Assembly (NCBI GenBank): GCA_001600635.1 | Contig: BCKL01000011.1 | Span: 311,383 to 375,382 of the forward strand | Direction: 5' to 3' | DNA length: 64,000 bases | From: Leucosporidium creatinivorum | Taxonomy: Eukaryota > Basidiomycota > Microbotryomycetes > Leucosporidiales > Leucosporidiaceae | Shown here: piece after piece, positions 10,674 to 20,081 of the stretch | How positions within the stretch are numbered: the first letter of the stretch is position 1 | Layout of the letters: every line of letters begins with the position of its first letter | The notes under the pieces: model-generated | The model's database searches: none | The model's input: only the letters and a program-made list of their open reading frames with translations | What the model was told of the DNA's origin: nothing | Position numbers and translations under genes: made by a program

Positions 10674-10796
10674 TCTGATGAGATGTGGAGGAATCAAAGC
10701 GACCTGAGCTTGAGCTTCGCGCCAAAAAGTTCAAGGTTGCGTCTCCTCCTCCTCCTCCTCCTCCTCCTCCTCCTTCGCATCTGTACCTCATTCGAC
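10674..10796. promoter_or_regulatory. Compact divergent promoter BFR2/ZIM17 with CTC microsatellite
   Basis: The 123 bases between the two start codons must hold both promoters. A (CTC)n run of about ten units occupies roughly 10743-10775 on the plus strand, just before the ZIM17 ATG, so it probably lies in its 5' UTR. CT-rich tracts before start codons are common in fungal genes. Confidence 0.45.
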
Positions 10797-11446
10797 ATGT
10801 TTCTTCGACCAGCACGTTCCCTTCTCTCTCGAACACGGCTAACAGCTTCTGTACCACGATACATCCCTCTCGTCGCTCGGCCTTTCACATCCTCCCTCGC
10901 CCGGTTCGAGCAACAGCTCCCAACTCCACCTCTCTCAGCCACACCTCAAGTGGACACCTCGGGCAGCAAAACGCCCATAGGTCAAATTCAACGTCGACTG
11001 CAAATCACCTTCACTTGCACTGCCAGTGTCCCTCCACCTCCGCCACCAGCAGCAGCAGCAGCTGAGCAAGACGACAAGCCATGCCATCATCGCTCGACGC
11101 ACGAGTTTAGCAGGACGAGCTATGAGAAGGGAATCGTGTTGATCGAGTGCCCCGGCTGTGGGAATCGGCATTTGATTGGTACGTTACTCGCTCTTCCCTG
11201 CTTCTCCCTTCTCGGCTGACCTCCTCCTCCTCTCCCATCCCCTGCCCCTTCTCTCCTCATCAATCGGTATACAATAACACAGCGGACAACCTCTCCTGGT
11301 TCTCCTCGACTCCCTCCCCTTCCCACCCCAGCGGCCTGCCCGAGGGCTCCCCCCGAACGGTCGAGCAACTGATGAAGGAGAAAGGGGAGGAGGTGGTTTG
11401 GGTCGATGGAGGCAAAGAGGGGGGTACTTGGATGGTCGAGGGTTGA
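10797..11446 (+). CDS. ZIM17: Mitochondrial DNL-type zinc finger co-chaperone ZIM17/HEP1
   Basis: Matrix protein that keeps mitochondrial Hsp70 soluble, for import and Fe-S cluster assembly. Exons 10797-11178 and 11283-11446 (intron 104 nt, with GGCTGACC) give 181 residues. The first 40 residues are Arg/Ser-rich without acidic residues (MFLRPARSLLSRTRL), a typical presequence. The DNL domain shows IQRRLQITFTCT, then [36 protein letters not shown] spread over the splice site, which fits the family closely. Odd point: the first zinc knuckle, normally C-x2-C, here has its two cysteines (codons at 11016 and 11082) separated by a Pro/Ala-rich insert of about 21 residues. That insert could be real or a cryptic 54-nt intron. 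Start codon chosen as the first before the presequence. Confidence 0.88.
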
Positions 11447-11837
11447 GAGAGTTTGAATTGGGGCTTTGAATGGGGAGGAGGGGGGAGAGGGTGAAGGGAA
11501 AGGGATGACGGCCGGGAGAAGCCATCAAAGAAGGAAGGCGAAAGGAAGGGAGAGAGATGTAGATATGTAAGATAGCCCCAAGCAGTGAATCAGACGTACA
11601 CCATTCAGTGATTTCAGGCTTTAATGGAGCATCAGCGAGCCAGAGAAGCAGTCCAGCGCAGCGCCGAGCTCGGCGTTTCGCTTCTCCCTCCCGGCCTCTA
11701 TCGCGCTCTTGCTCTCACACAACTGTGCCAAAGCGCTCAAAGGAAAAAAACAAAAACAAAAAAAAGGTGAAGAGTTCGTTCTACTATGTTCATCTCGAAC
11801 CTGGGCTCATCTCTGCTACTCAACGAAGCGGGCAGCC
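11447..11837. other. Intergenic region, convergent gene ends
   Basis: 3' ends of ZIM17 (plus strand) and the TPR gene (minus strand). Contains an A-rich stretch (AAAAACAAAAACAAAAAAAAGG around 11746-11767) that could be a polyadenylation or degraded low-complexity region. No gene seen. Confidence 0.4.
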
Positions 11838-13068
11838 CTACTTCTCCGCCTTCTTCGCCTCGGCCTCCTCCTCCTCCCTCTTCTTTCCCAACAGCTTGGC
11901 GCCGAGCTATGATATCATATGAGCGAGCGAGGAGGTTAGCGCTCATATCCTCCCTATCCGCGCCTCTCTCTCTCAAGTAGCCACCGACAGCCTCGCTCGG
12001 GAGAGAGAGTACGAGCCCGAACCACACGAAACACTCACGTTCCGCACATTGATGGCCGCGCGGTCGATGCCCAACTTCTCGGCCCGCTGGAAGGCAATCA
12101 TTGCTTCCTCGAGCTCGCCCGTGGCTTCTAGCACGGCCGCGAGGTTGAAGCAGACCTTTGTTCGTCCGAGTTCGGGCGAAGAGAGAGAGAAAGAGGGGAG
12201 GGGAGGGTCAGCGCCGAGAAGTGGGCGAGGCACAGGGACAGGGAACACACACCTCGCCATCTTCCGGACTAATCATCAACGCCTGTTGCAGGTGCTCCAA
12301 CGCCTTATCCGGCCTTGGGGGGGTGGAAAGAATATAAGCCGCGCCGAGGTTCGTATGGGTATCGGCCAATACAATCTGCGCGGGGCTTAACATGGGCAGA
12401 GGCTTGGTTGGGTCTTCGGGGATTTCGGGGGCTTTGATGGAGGAGGGAGTTAGGCGGAGCGAGGATTCGAAGGAGGTTATCGCTAGGGGGAGGGAGGAGA
12501 GTTGGTAGCTGTTGGAGTTCGAGGGGAAGAGGGTTAGTAGGAGAGGAGAAAGGGTGAAGGAGGGAGAGAGGAAAGGGACGGACTGGACGACACCGAGGTT
12601 GTAGTGGGCTGTCATCGCATCGGCGGAGGGGTTCGGCGAAGGGTCAGCTCTCGTCTCTCCCTCTCCCTCACCTCTAGCCCNCCCCCCCCCCCCCGCGTTG
12701 ACCTAGACTCACCAATACTACTCTCCTTGACCTTCAAACTCTCCTCATAAAACTTCTTGGCCTCGTCCAATTGGCCATTCTGCAGGGCGATGGTGCCCTT
12801 GTCCAACGCCTGCTGAGCCGCGTCGGTTTGAGGATCCATGAGCGATGAAGTGGGGGTGGTGGCGGTGGCGCGTTCTGTTGTACGATAGCAAGGGGTTAGC
12901 TGCTGCTAGAGCTGAAGAGAGCGGGAGAGCCGTACGAAGAGAGGAGGAGCTGAAGAGAGAGATGGAAGCTTGTTGGCTAGTTGTAGTGGAAGTGAGAGCG
13001 GGCCGTGTAGCAGAGTAGGCGAGACGAAGGGAGCGAGGTGCGAGTCGACTAAGAGCGCGAGGGAGCAT
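11838..13068 (-). CDS. Mitochondrial tetratricopeptide-repeat protein
   Basis: Starts MLPRALSRLAPRSLRLAYSA (ATG 13068; an in-frame ATG four codons upstream at 13080 is also possible), a strong mitochondrial presequence. After a phase-1 intron the frame continues TPTSSLMDPQTDAAQQALDKG. TPR-like helices follow: KGTIALQNGQLDEAKKFYEE, AMTAHYNLGVVQ, LADTHTNLGAAYI with KALEHLQQALMI, then VCFNLAAVLEATGELEEAM with AFQRAEKLG. The last exon is LGAKLLGKKREEEEAEAKKAEK, ending at TAG 11838. TPRs of this kind mediate protein contacts. The role, possibly in inner-membrane complex assembly, is inference only. One intron holds a poly-C tract with an ambiguous base at 12681. It diverges from GRX5. Confidence 0.72.
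12681..12694. repeat. C homopolymer with an ambiguous base
   Basis: Thirteen C residues follow an N at 12681, in an intron of the TPR gene. The N marks a base-calling problem in the homopolymer, so the true length of this tract is uncertain. It does not touch coding sequence. Confidence 0.7.
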
Positions 13069-13184
13069 GTAGCTGATCACAGTTACGAGCGAGCAGTTCG
13101 GAGCGAGTCGCGGAAGCCAACCAGCGATTTCTTGAAGTCGCTTCTTGACTTCGGCACTTTCACCTCGTTCTGTACCTCGTCAGC

Positions 13185-15397
13185 ATGTCGTTCGCTCGGT
13201 CCTTTACTCGCACTCTTCTGTCCTCCTCCCGTTCAACCCCCACCGCCTTGCTCGCTCGCCCTTCCTCCCTCTCCCTCCTCCAGCGTCATCTCTCCTCCGA
13301 AGCTCGTCTCAAAATTGACGACGTAAGGCTTTCCATACACTTCCGTCTACGGGCTTGTATTGACCCCAGTTCATGCTGCAGGTCGTCCAAAAGAACCCTC
13401 TAGTCCTCTTCATGAAAGGCACCCCCGACCTCCCTCAATGCGGCTTCTCGCGCGCCGTCTGCCAGATCCTCGAGGTTCAGGGTGTACCGGCTGATAAGAT
13501 TAAGGCGTTCAACTGCTTGGAGGATCAGGAGCTGAGGGAGGGGATCAAGGAGTACTCGTGAGTTGACTGCTGGTGTGGCGAAGGGCGATGGGCGGGAGCT
13601 GGTGAGGGTTGGTCAGCAGAGGGAGGAGGAGCAGAGGTAGCAGGAAGGAAAGGGAGGAGAGCTGGTTGTCGGCATCTTCCTCGCCAGCAGCTCGTCTACG
13701 AGCGTACGGCTTGCAGGCGGCTGTTGCGCGGAGGAGGCTCGCTCGGACTGGCTCTCTCGGGCTCGCTGAAGTGTTGGAACGGGTGCAGAAAAGCAGCGAG
13801 GGTGACAGACTTCGACCAAACCTTACAGCCTGGCCGCTGTACACGCGACGGAGCTGGAGGGTTTAGGTGTCGAACGCGTAGGCGCTTGCTTCTCGGTCTC
13901 CTTCTTCTCGAGCTTAAGGAGCAGCTACAGTCCCGCTCAACACCGCTGTAGAGCTTGTCACTCGGTGACAGGCTCGCTCGGATGTGGCTGGGCTCGCCTT
14001 GCTGCACTCAAAGCTCCGCCGAACGCTCGCCGAGCAGGGACAGGGAAAGGCAGGGCTCGCGGCATCCTCTCGTAAAGCTAAGGTCTCTCCAAGGGGGAGG
14101 CGTCAGTTTTTCTGGAGCTGGAGACTCGCAGCTTCCGCGCGGCTGCACTGGCCTTCGACAGGCGTCAAGCCTCGTCTCCGACCGCCGTGCCGAGCTGGAG
14201 TCGTCTCGCCATTTCGTTCAGGAGCTCTCGCCCCGTCTGAATGTCTTCGAGCAGGGTGTGCAGCGGTGCATGTGCAGCTTCCTGTCTCGACTGGCAGATG
14301 ATCGCACGCGCTGCACGTGTCGGTGCGGGCCTCTGAGCCCCTTCGCGAGAGCAGAGGTCGAGACGGGGAGCCTGAATGGTCCATGGCGGAAGCTGGGCGG
14401 TTCCCAAGGTATCAGAAGCTCTGTGCGCACTTTGAGAGTGCATGGGGAGCAGTTGTGTACCCTGGGGACAGTGCTCAGCTGGTTCCGCTCTCTGCGCAGT
14501 GGCTCGCCGAGCAATGCTTACTACTCGCAGGCTCTGAAACCCCGTGGCTCTTTCGCAGTCTGCTGCAGACGTTGCAGTGGGCTCGAGATAATCATTCCAG
14601 GGATCGTTTGGCTTGTGTTCACGCCTCAGTTCCTGCGCTTGCCGACCTCGACGTGGCTGAGGAGCTGCTCTGGGCTGGCTTCGATGGCTCTCTGCGCGCT
14701 GTGAGAGCGTGCAGAATCGTGTTGATGCTGTCCTCCTGAGAGCTATTCCTCTGCGCAGTGGCGCTAGCTACAATCGACGGTGGGCGAGCGTAGCGCACGA
14801 GCGCCGACCGAGACCGGATGGCTCGCAGGCGCTTGCTACCGAGCAGGTGCTCGCGGGACATCTGGTTCTCCTGGTGGACTCGTGCTCTCACTCAGCGCTC
14901 TTCTCATGAGCTGCCTGAGCTGCTGGCGTGCAATGGAAGGGGAGCTCGGCGCCGTTTGCCTGAGTAGGCGGTGTGGCAGGCCCAGGGTCTGCTGTGCCGT
15001 TGCTTTGGGTGCTGAGCCTTGAGGCTTTCTCTTCACATTTGTTGCTAGATCGTGTACCTTTCCCAACTCGATGAACAGCTCGCTGACCGTCCCTTCCGTT
15101 CTCCTTCCCCCCGTCTTCCTCTCCTGGCACCTCTCGCTCGCTCCACTCGCCTTCCCACTTCACCTCTCCCTATCCCTTGACCCCACTCTCCCACCTCCCT
15201 TTCCACCCTCGCCTCTCCTCTCCACTTCTGCTCCTCTTCCTCACCTCAACAGCTCATGGCCCACCATCCCCCAACTGTACCTTTCAGGCGAGTTCGTCGG
15301 CGGGTGCGACATTGTCCTGCAGATGCACCAGAGTGGCGAGTTGGAGAAGATGCTGGGGGAGGCCGGGTTGGTCGAGGAGGAGGTGGCTGGTATCTGA
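13185..15397 (+). CDS. GRX5: Mitochondrial monothiol glutaredoxin GRX5
   Basis: Fe-S cluster transfer protein of the mitochondrial matrix. Exons 13185-13322, 13382-13557 and 15253-15397 encode 152 residues. The N-terminus ([17 protein letters not shown]) is a presequence. [19 protein letters not shown] leads to the active-site motif CGFS, with a single cysteine as in all class II glutaredoxins. After the last splice come [20 protein letters not shown], including the cis-Pro TIP and the glutathione-binding GGCD, and a C-terminal helix, [13 protein letters not shown]. The splice of intron 2 (TACTC/GTGAGT ... CTCAACAG/CTCATGG) restores the family motif exactly, so the join is firm. The unusual feature is that this intron is 1,695 nt, about 25 times its neighbours, and contains a diverged copy of a 1.35-kb repeat. 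Confidence 0.93.
13683..15050 (+). repeat. Diverged 1.35-kb repeat, copy 1 (inside GRX5 intron 2)
   Basis: Homologous in order and orientation to 16015-17361. Shared landmarks include GGCGGCTGTTGCGCGGAGGA, the block around AAGGTCTCTCCAAGGGGGAG, TGGCTCGCCGAGCAA, CGGTGGGCGAGCGTAGCGC and GGCGGTGTGGCA, all in the same order. Similarity is patchy, so the copies are old. On the plus strand both copies read WLAEQ and RWASVA at matching places, and a similar helix-like pattern ([13 protein letters not shown] against TELKALRRVVEGQL). This suggests descent from a protein-coding sequence, but the family is not recognised. No terminal repeats were found. Confidence 0.6.
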
Positions 15398-16014
15398 GAG
15401 GCGCGAGAGGAAGGGAGGGGACGGGAGCGCCGAGCAGGGAGGGAGAAGGGAAAGCGAGGGGAGAGGGCATGTGATGTGATATAAGACAGCTTTGGTAGAT
15501 GTAGAGTAGCGGAGAGAAGGAGAGCGAGAACCGAGAGATCCAGCTACCCACAACAGCTTAACGCCGACTCGCCCAACCTCGCCGACCGAGCGCCGCTCGT
15601 CTCTCTTTCTCCCGCCTCTCGCTGCTCGTTCGGCTCTGCTCCTTTCGCGCTGGCGTTCCTGAGGGAGGCTCTCAGAGGCTTGATACGATCACGTCGGACA
15701 GAGGAGTAGCGCAGAGCTGGCTTCTGATGAGCTACAGCCTTCGCCCTTGGACACCCTAGGAATCGACTCGACTCGCAACTCGCTCGCTCTCGCTGTTGGC
15801 TCTCTTGCTCGCCGAGTGAGGGAGAATTAGGGCAGGAGCTGATGCACGCTGCGCTGCATCCTGTCTACGCTGCTGGGGGAGATTTGTACGGCGGGACACG
15901 GGGCGAGAGACGGAGCGACAAGTTGAGGGGCAGGCGAGGGAGCAGGCGGGGTAGGCATACACTCGCAGGGCTCGCAGGACAAAGCTTAAAGCTAGTCCTT
16001 ACCGAGCAGACCAC
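15398..16014. other. Intergenic region before repeat copy 2
   Basis: 3' UTR of GRX5 and spacer. Contains palindromic and GC-rich short motifs and a minus-strand frame of 68 codons without recognisable features. I see no gene. Confidence 0.4.
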
Positions 16015-17361
16015 GGCAGCAGCCCATCTACGAGCCTGCAGCTCGCGGGCGGCTGTTGCGCGGAGGACTCGCTCGGACTGGCTCCCTCCGGCGCTGCTGA
16101 GGGGGAGAGAGGGGTGCAGAGGAGCAGCGAGGGTCCCGGACGTCGAAAAAACATTACAGTTTCGCTTCTGTGCAAGTTGCGAGGCTGATCGTCTCAAGGT
16201 CGACCTCTCCGCTCGCTGCTCGGTCTGCTACTTCTCGAGCACAAGGAGCAGATGCAGCTCAGATCTCACACACAGCACAGCTCGTCGCGAGGGTGACGGG
16301 AATGCGTGTGTAGTTTCCGATGTCCAGCGCTGCTTGACAAGCTCCGCCGAGCGATCGCCGAGAGCAAGTGTACATAGGGAGGGAGGCCTCGGAGCAAGCT
16401 CACTTAGGAGCTGAGGTCTCTCCAGGAGGGAGGCGTCAGCTCTTCTGCACTCGTGCTTGCTTGAGTCTCTCGAGCTGCTGTACAGGTCGTCGACTGGCAT
16501 CAAGCCTCGTCCTGATCAGCTTCACCGAGCTGAAGGCTCTTCGCCGAGTCGTCGAGGGGCAGCTCTTGCATCCAGTGCCAGTGCTCGATGAGTACGAGCA
16601 GCGGTACATCGAGGCGCTCCTCAGAAGGTGAGGACGACCAGTTCTGTAAGCCATCGTGCTGTCTTCGGAGCCTCTTCGCGGAAGAGGAGGGGTTGAGGAA
16701 TGGAGCTGAGAGCGGCTCATGGGCGGAGCTGGACCACATCAGAGGAGCTCAGACGCTGCTTAGTACTCTCAACGAGTGTGCAGGGCACTTCGATGCTTCC
16801 CCCGTTTAATGGGAGCCAGTCATCTCACCGTCGGCGTTGGCTCGCCGAGCAAACGTTTGCGCGCCTTGACGCCTCTTAACGTTCTCGAAGCCTTCTGCAA
16901 GGACTGCAGAGAGCTCAGAGCGTCTACCGCCGGCCTCAAGCTTTGTAGCCAATGGCAAACGCGGTTTGTGCGCTTGGCGAGCTCGGCCTCGCTGAAGAGC
17001 GGTTCTAGGGTGGTCTCGAGTAATCTCTGCGCGCTATGAGAGCGCGTGGCGATGTTTTGATACCGTGCTCGAAAGGAGGTTTTCTCTTGCAGTGGTGCGC
17101 TGGCTATTGCGCCGGTCGGTGGGCGAGCGTAGCGCGTGAGCTCCGACCGAAGCTTGATGGCCTGCAGGCGCTTACTCAAGGGCACGCGCTCGAGGTTATC
17201 TCCCACCTCGGCTTGGTCTTGAAAGCCCACTTGCTGCTTTCTCTCCTCAGCCCCGGCGGCTGCTGGGGTCGCAAGGGAGGGGAGCTCGGCCCTGCTTGCC
17301 TGAGCTGGCGGTGTGGCAAGCCGAGGCCTGCTGCATCGCTCCTCTGTGGAAGTGTTGCTAT
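16015..17361 (+). repeat. Diverged 1.35-kb repeat, copy 2 (intergenic)
   Basis: Second copy of the repeat found in GRX5 intron 2, same orientation, about 2.3 kb downstream. In its first third a plus-strand frame shows two Cys pairs (FCASCEADRLK and RCSVCYF), which could be a zinc-binding remnant; the corresponding frame of copy 1 has lost most of these cysteines. No continuous gene could be assembled by eye. It may be a decayed gene, a decayed element or a non-coding repeat. Confidence 0.55.
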
Positions 17362-17572
17362 ACTGTAGCCACGACTCTCGAGCCGATGTTGAACTCAACG
17401 AAGCCTTGAATATTGTCGAGAGGGGGCAGAAGGACGCTACAAGCTGGCCAACGCTGGGTTCGGCGCCGTTCTCGCGATCGCTCGCCCTCCGCATTAACAC
17501 GAGTCGGATTGAAGCTCGCGCGCTGCATTGCTTTCCGATGAGGTTGAGGGGATATCTACAGAGCCGGGTAAA

Positions 17573-19886
17573 CTACGAGTGCCAACGCTGCTTCTTGCGA
17601 GGCAGAGGTGGGGACAGGATGATGGGGATGGCGGAAGAGTCGCTGGGGTTGGAGAGAGCGTCTAGAGGGGGTGAAGTAGGCTGCGAGAGAGAAAGAGTCA
17701 GCGTTCGGAACATAGAGCAATCGAGAGAACGGCGGAGAGAACAGCGAGCTCACCTCATGATCCGCCTGCTGACCGCCGAGCGACCCTTCCTCCCACTCTC
17801 TCACCATCCTGACCAACTGCTCCCTCCTCTCCTGCCAAGCGAGCCCCTCCCACTCCCGCTTAACAATCTCCTCAACCGCATTCCGCACCACGCCCCTCCT
17901 GAGCACTTCCTTCCCCACGCCTCCCTCTACTCGCGAGATGGTTGTCTGCTCCATCCTTTCGATCCAAGCGAGGAGGAAGGCGAGGCGGTTCTCGTGGGTT
18001 ACTTCGTCCATACTCGAGGTAGAGGACTCGGAGGGCGAACCGCCGAGAAGGACAGCGCGGACGAGGTGGATGAGGAAGCTGGTGCGGAGGAAGAGGGCTT
18101 GCGAATGGACGGGGACGGAGGTAGGAGAGGTCGGAGATGGCGGTGAAGGAAGCGAAGAGGTGAGAAGAGAGGCGTCGTGCTGGCGGAAGGCGAGGATCGT
18201 CTCGAGTGTGGTTTGGAGGAGCGGCCAGGGAGGGCGAACGGCGGGAGGTGCTGGCGGAGCTCGACGAGAGGGTGCAGAAGGGAGGGTGAGGATGTAGACC
18301 AAGCGGCGCCAGAATCGAGTAGAAATGCCGAGGGGCGTTGGAGGGGCGGCGGAGGGAGGGAGGGGCGAGATGGTCGATAGAGTGAGGTTGAGGCTGCCGA
18401 GGAGTTGCTGAACCGAGGGAGAGTCGAAAGCGGGAACCGACTCTTCCTCGTGAAGTGGCGGGGAGTCAACTCGCACTGCGAGCGAGCTGAAGTCCACGAT
18501 GCCGACGCTGGCCCAGACAATGCGGAAGAGGGCGGCCGACTGTCGCTCGCGGATGCGAATGAGCTCGGTCGGCGAAGAGGCGACGATGGAGAGGAGGTCG
18601 AGCAGGTTGGCGTAGACCTTACACGCTGTCGCGAGGGACCTGCGCTGGAGTGCGAGGGCCATGTCGGGTGGGAGGTGAGGAGCGTGGTGGGCGTCGAGGA
18701 GGACGAAGCGGATGGCGAGATGGAGGGCTTGAGCGCGCAGTTCGAGCGCATGCCGCTCATCCCGAGTGCGTTCCAAACTGTCTGGCGAGGCGAGGACGTC
18801 GTGTAGCGCCTCCATCTCCTCGCCTTCGGGGTCCTCCATCTCGCCGACGAGCGCCCGAACGTCCATCTTGAGCTGGAGGTAGACGTTGCGACTCGTCTTG
18901 CCCTTAACCTTGACGTCCTTCTCCATCCCCTGCAGCGTCGTCTCCACCAACGCCAGCCTCACGACGTCCGCCCTCCCGATCCGCTCATTCTCGCGAATCC
19001 CCTCCAGCAACCTCTGCACCTGCCGCCTGGCCTCGCCCGGCCGCATCCCATCCTCCTGCAACTTCTTCTCCAACAACTCTGCTTTCCGAAGGAGGAAGGC
19101 TATGATATGTGGGTTGATGCCGCCCTCGTGGGTCTGCTCCTTGCGCAACTGTCGCAGCGCTGCGCCGAACGCCTTGGATCCTTCGTAGACGCCAGGCTCC
19201 AGCCGGAGACCGAGCGACTGCATCCATGCGATGTTGATATTGCCTCGCTTCAGCCCCAGTCCCTTGCCGTGCCCCTGCACCTTGCCCATCGAGGCGCTGC
19301 TCCCAACTCCGCCGGCGGCCTCTCCCTTTCCTGCTCGTCCACCTCGTCGTGCTTTCTCCCTCGGTCGGTCGGCCTTGGTGAAGAAGGCTCTCTCTAGCTC
19401 CCACGCTGCCGAATACATCCGCACTCTGACGAGCAGCCGCATCGTGTGAGCTACGACGCGAACGACCTTGTTGCGAAAGTCCCGATGCTCGTCCTGCAGC
19501 GGCCCGGCTAGCAAAGCATGAGCACGCGAGCATGCTGTCGTCCACTGGCCGAGCTCGCGCCGGATCTCGTCGTCGGGGCGTAGGCGGAGGTGCGGTTGCA
19601 GCGGATCGCCTGCGATGGGCGGCAGCTCTTGTAGCAGAGTCGTGAGCTCGTCGTGGGCGGTGGAAGCGGGTAGCGGGGGGTTTGGTGGTGGTCGAGGTAC
19701 AGGTCGAACGAAGCGGTGATCTGCTTGCTGCCGGGCGAGCTGGACGGCGGCCGGAGGAGGAGGACTGGAAAAGGGTGCTGAGGTCGACGGGTTGAGGCGA
19801 GGCGGTGTTGGTGCTGCTGCTGCTGGACGTGTAGCTGGTAATGGAGGCTTCAAAGGTGGTTTTCCCGCCCATCCTCGAAGTCGCAT
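17573..19886 (-). CDS. Large protein of unknown function (746 aa)
   Basis: One long exon, 19886-17754, then a 73-nt intron with GCTGACTCT and CTCGCAG, and a last exon, 17680-17573. The intron is favoured because donor, branch site and acceptor are all good; unspliced, the frame would end at 17556. The N-terminus (MRLRGWAGKPP) is basic, then Pro/Ala-rich. The middle is helical, with many Arg and Leu (RNKVVRVVAHTMRLLVRVRM, HIIAFLLRKAELLEKKL, RNVYLQLKMDVRALVGEM). This repeating helix style would suit a mitochondrial RNA-associated or scaffold protein, but that is inference and no known domain is recognised. The unusually long uninterrupted exon contrasts with the intron-rich neighbours. The start could lie in an upstream exon. 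Confidence 0.65.
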
Positions 19887-20081
19887 GAGGCGAGAGCATG
19901 TGTTGGCGGAAGCTCAAGCCTCAGCTGAGACGCGCTCGACTTTCTGACCCCTCGCGATTGGCTCAGGCGGGCTCTCTGTAGCTTTGCAGAGTGTGCTAGG
20001 TGATCGTCGATGCGACTGAGAGCGAACTGAATGTACTATGAGCTGCTGCGAGGCGATGCCATCCTCTACAGAGCGCTCCGA

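Noticed and set aside
10742-10775. CTC microsatellite as a coding repeat
   Set aside because: It lies upstream of the ZIM17 start in the leader; the longer open frame through it has no conserved residues.
16820-17500. Minus-strand open frame of 226 codons inside repeat copy 2
   Set aside because: The corresponding part of copy 1 is shorter on the minus strand, and peptide similarity is at least as good on the plus strand; no family recognised, so not called as a gene.
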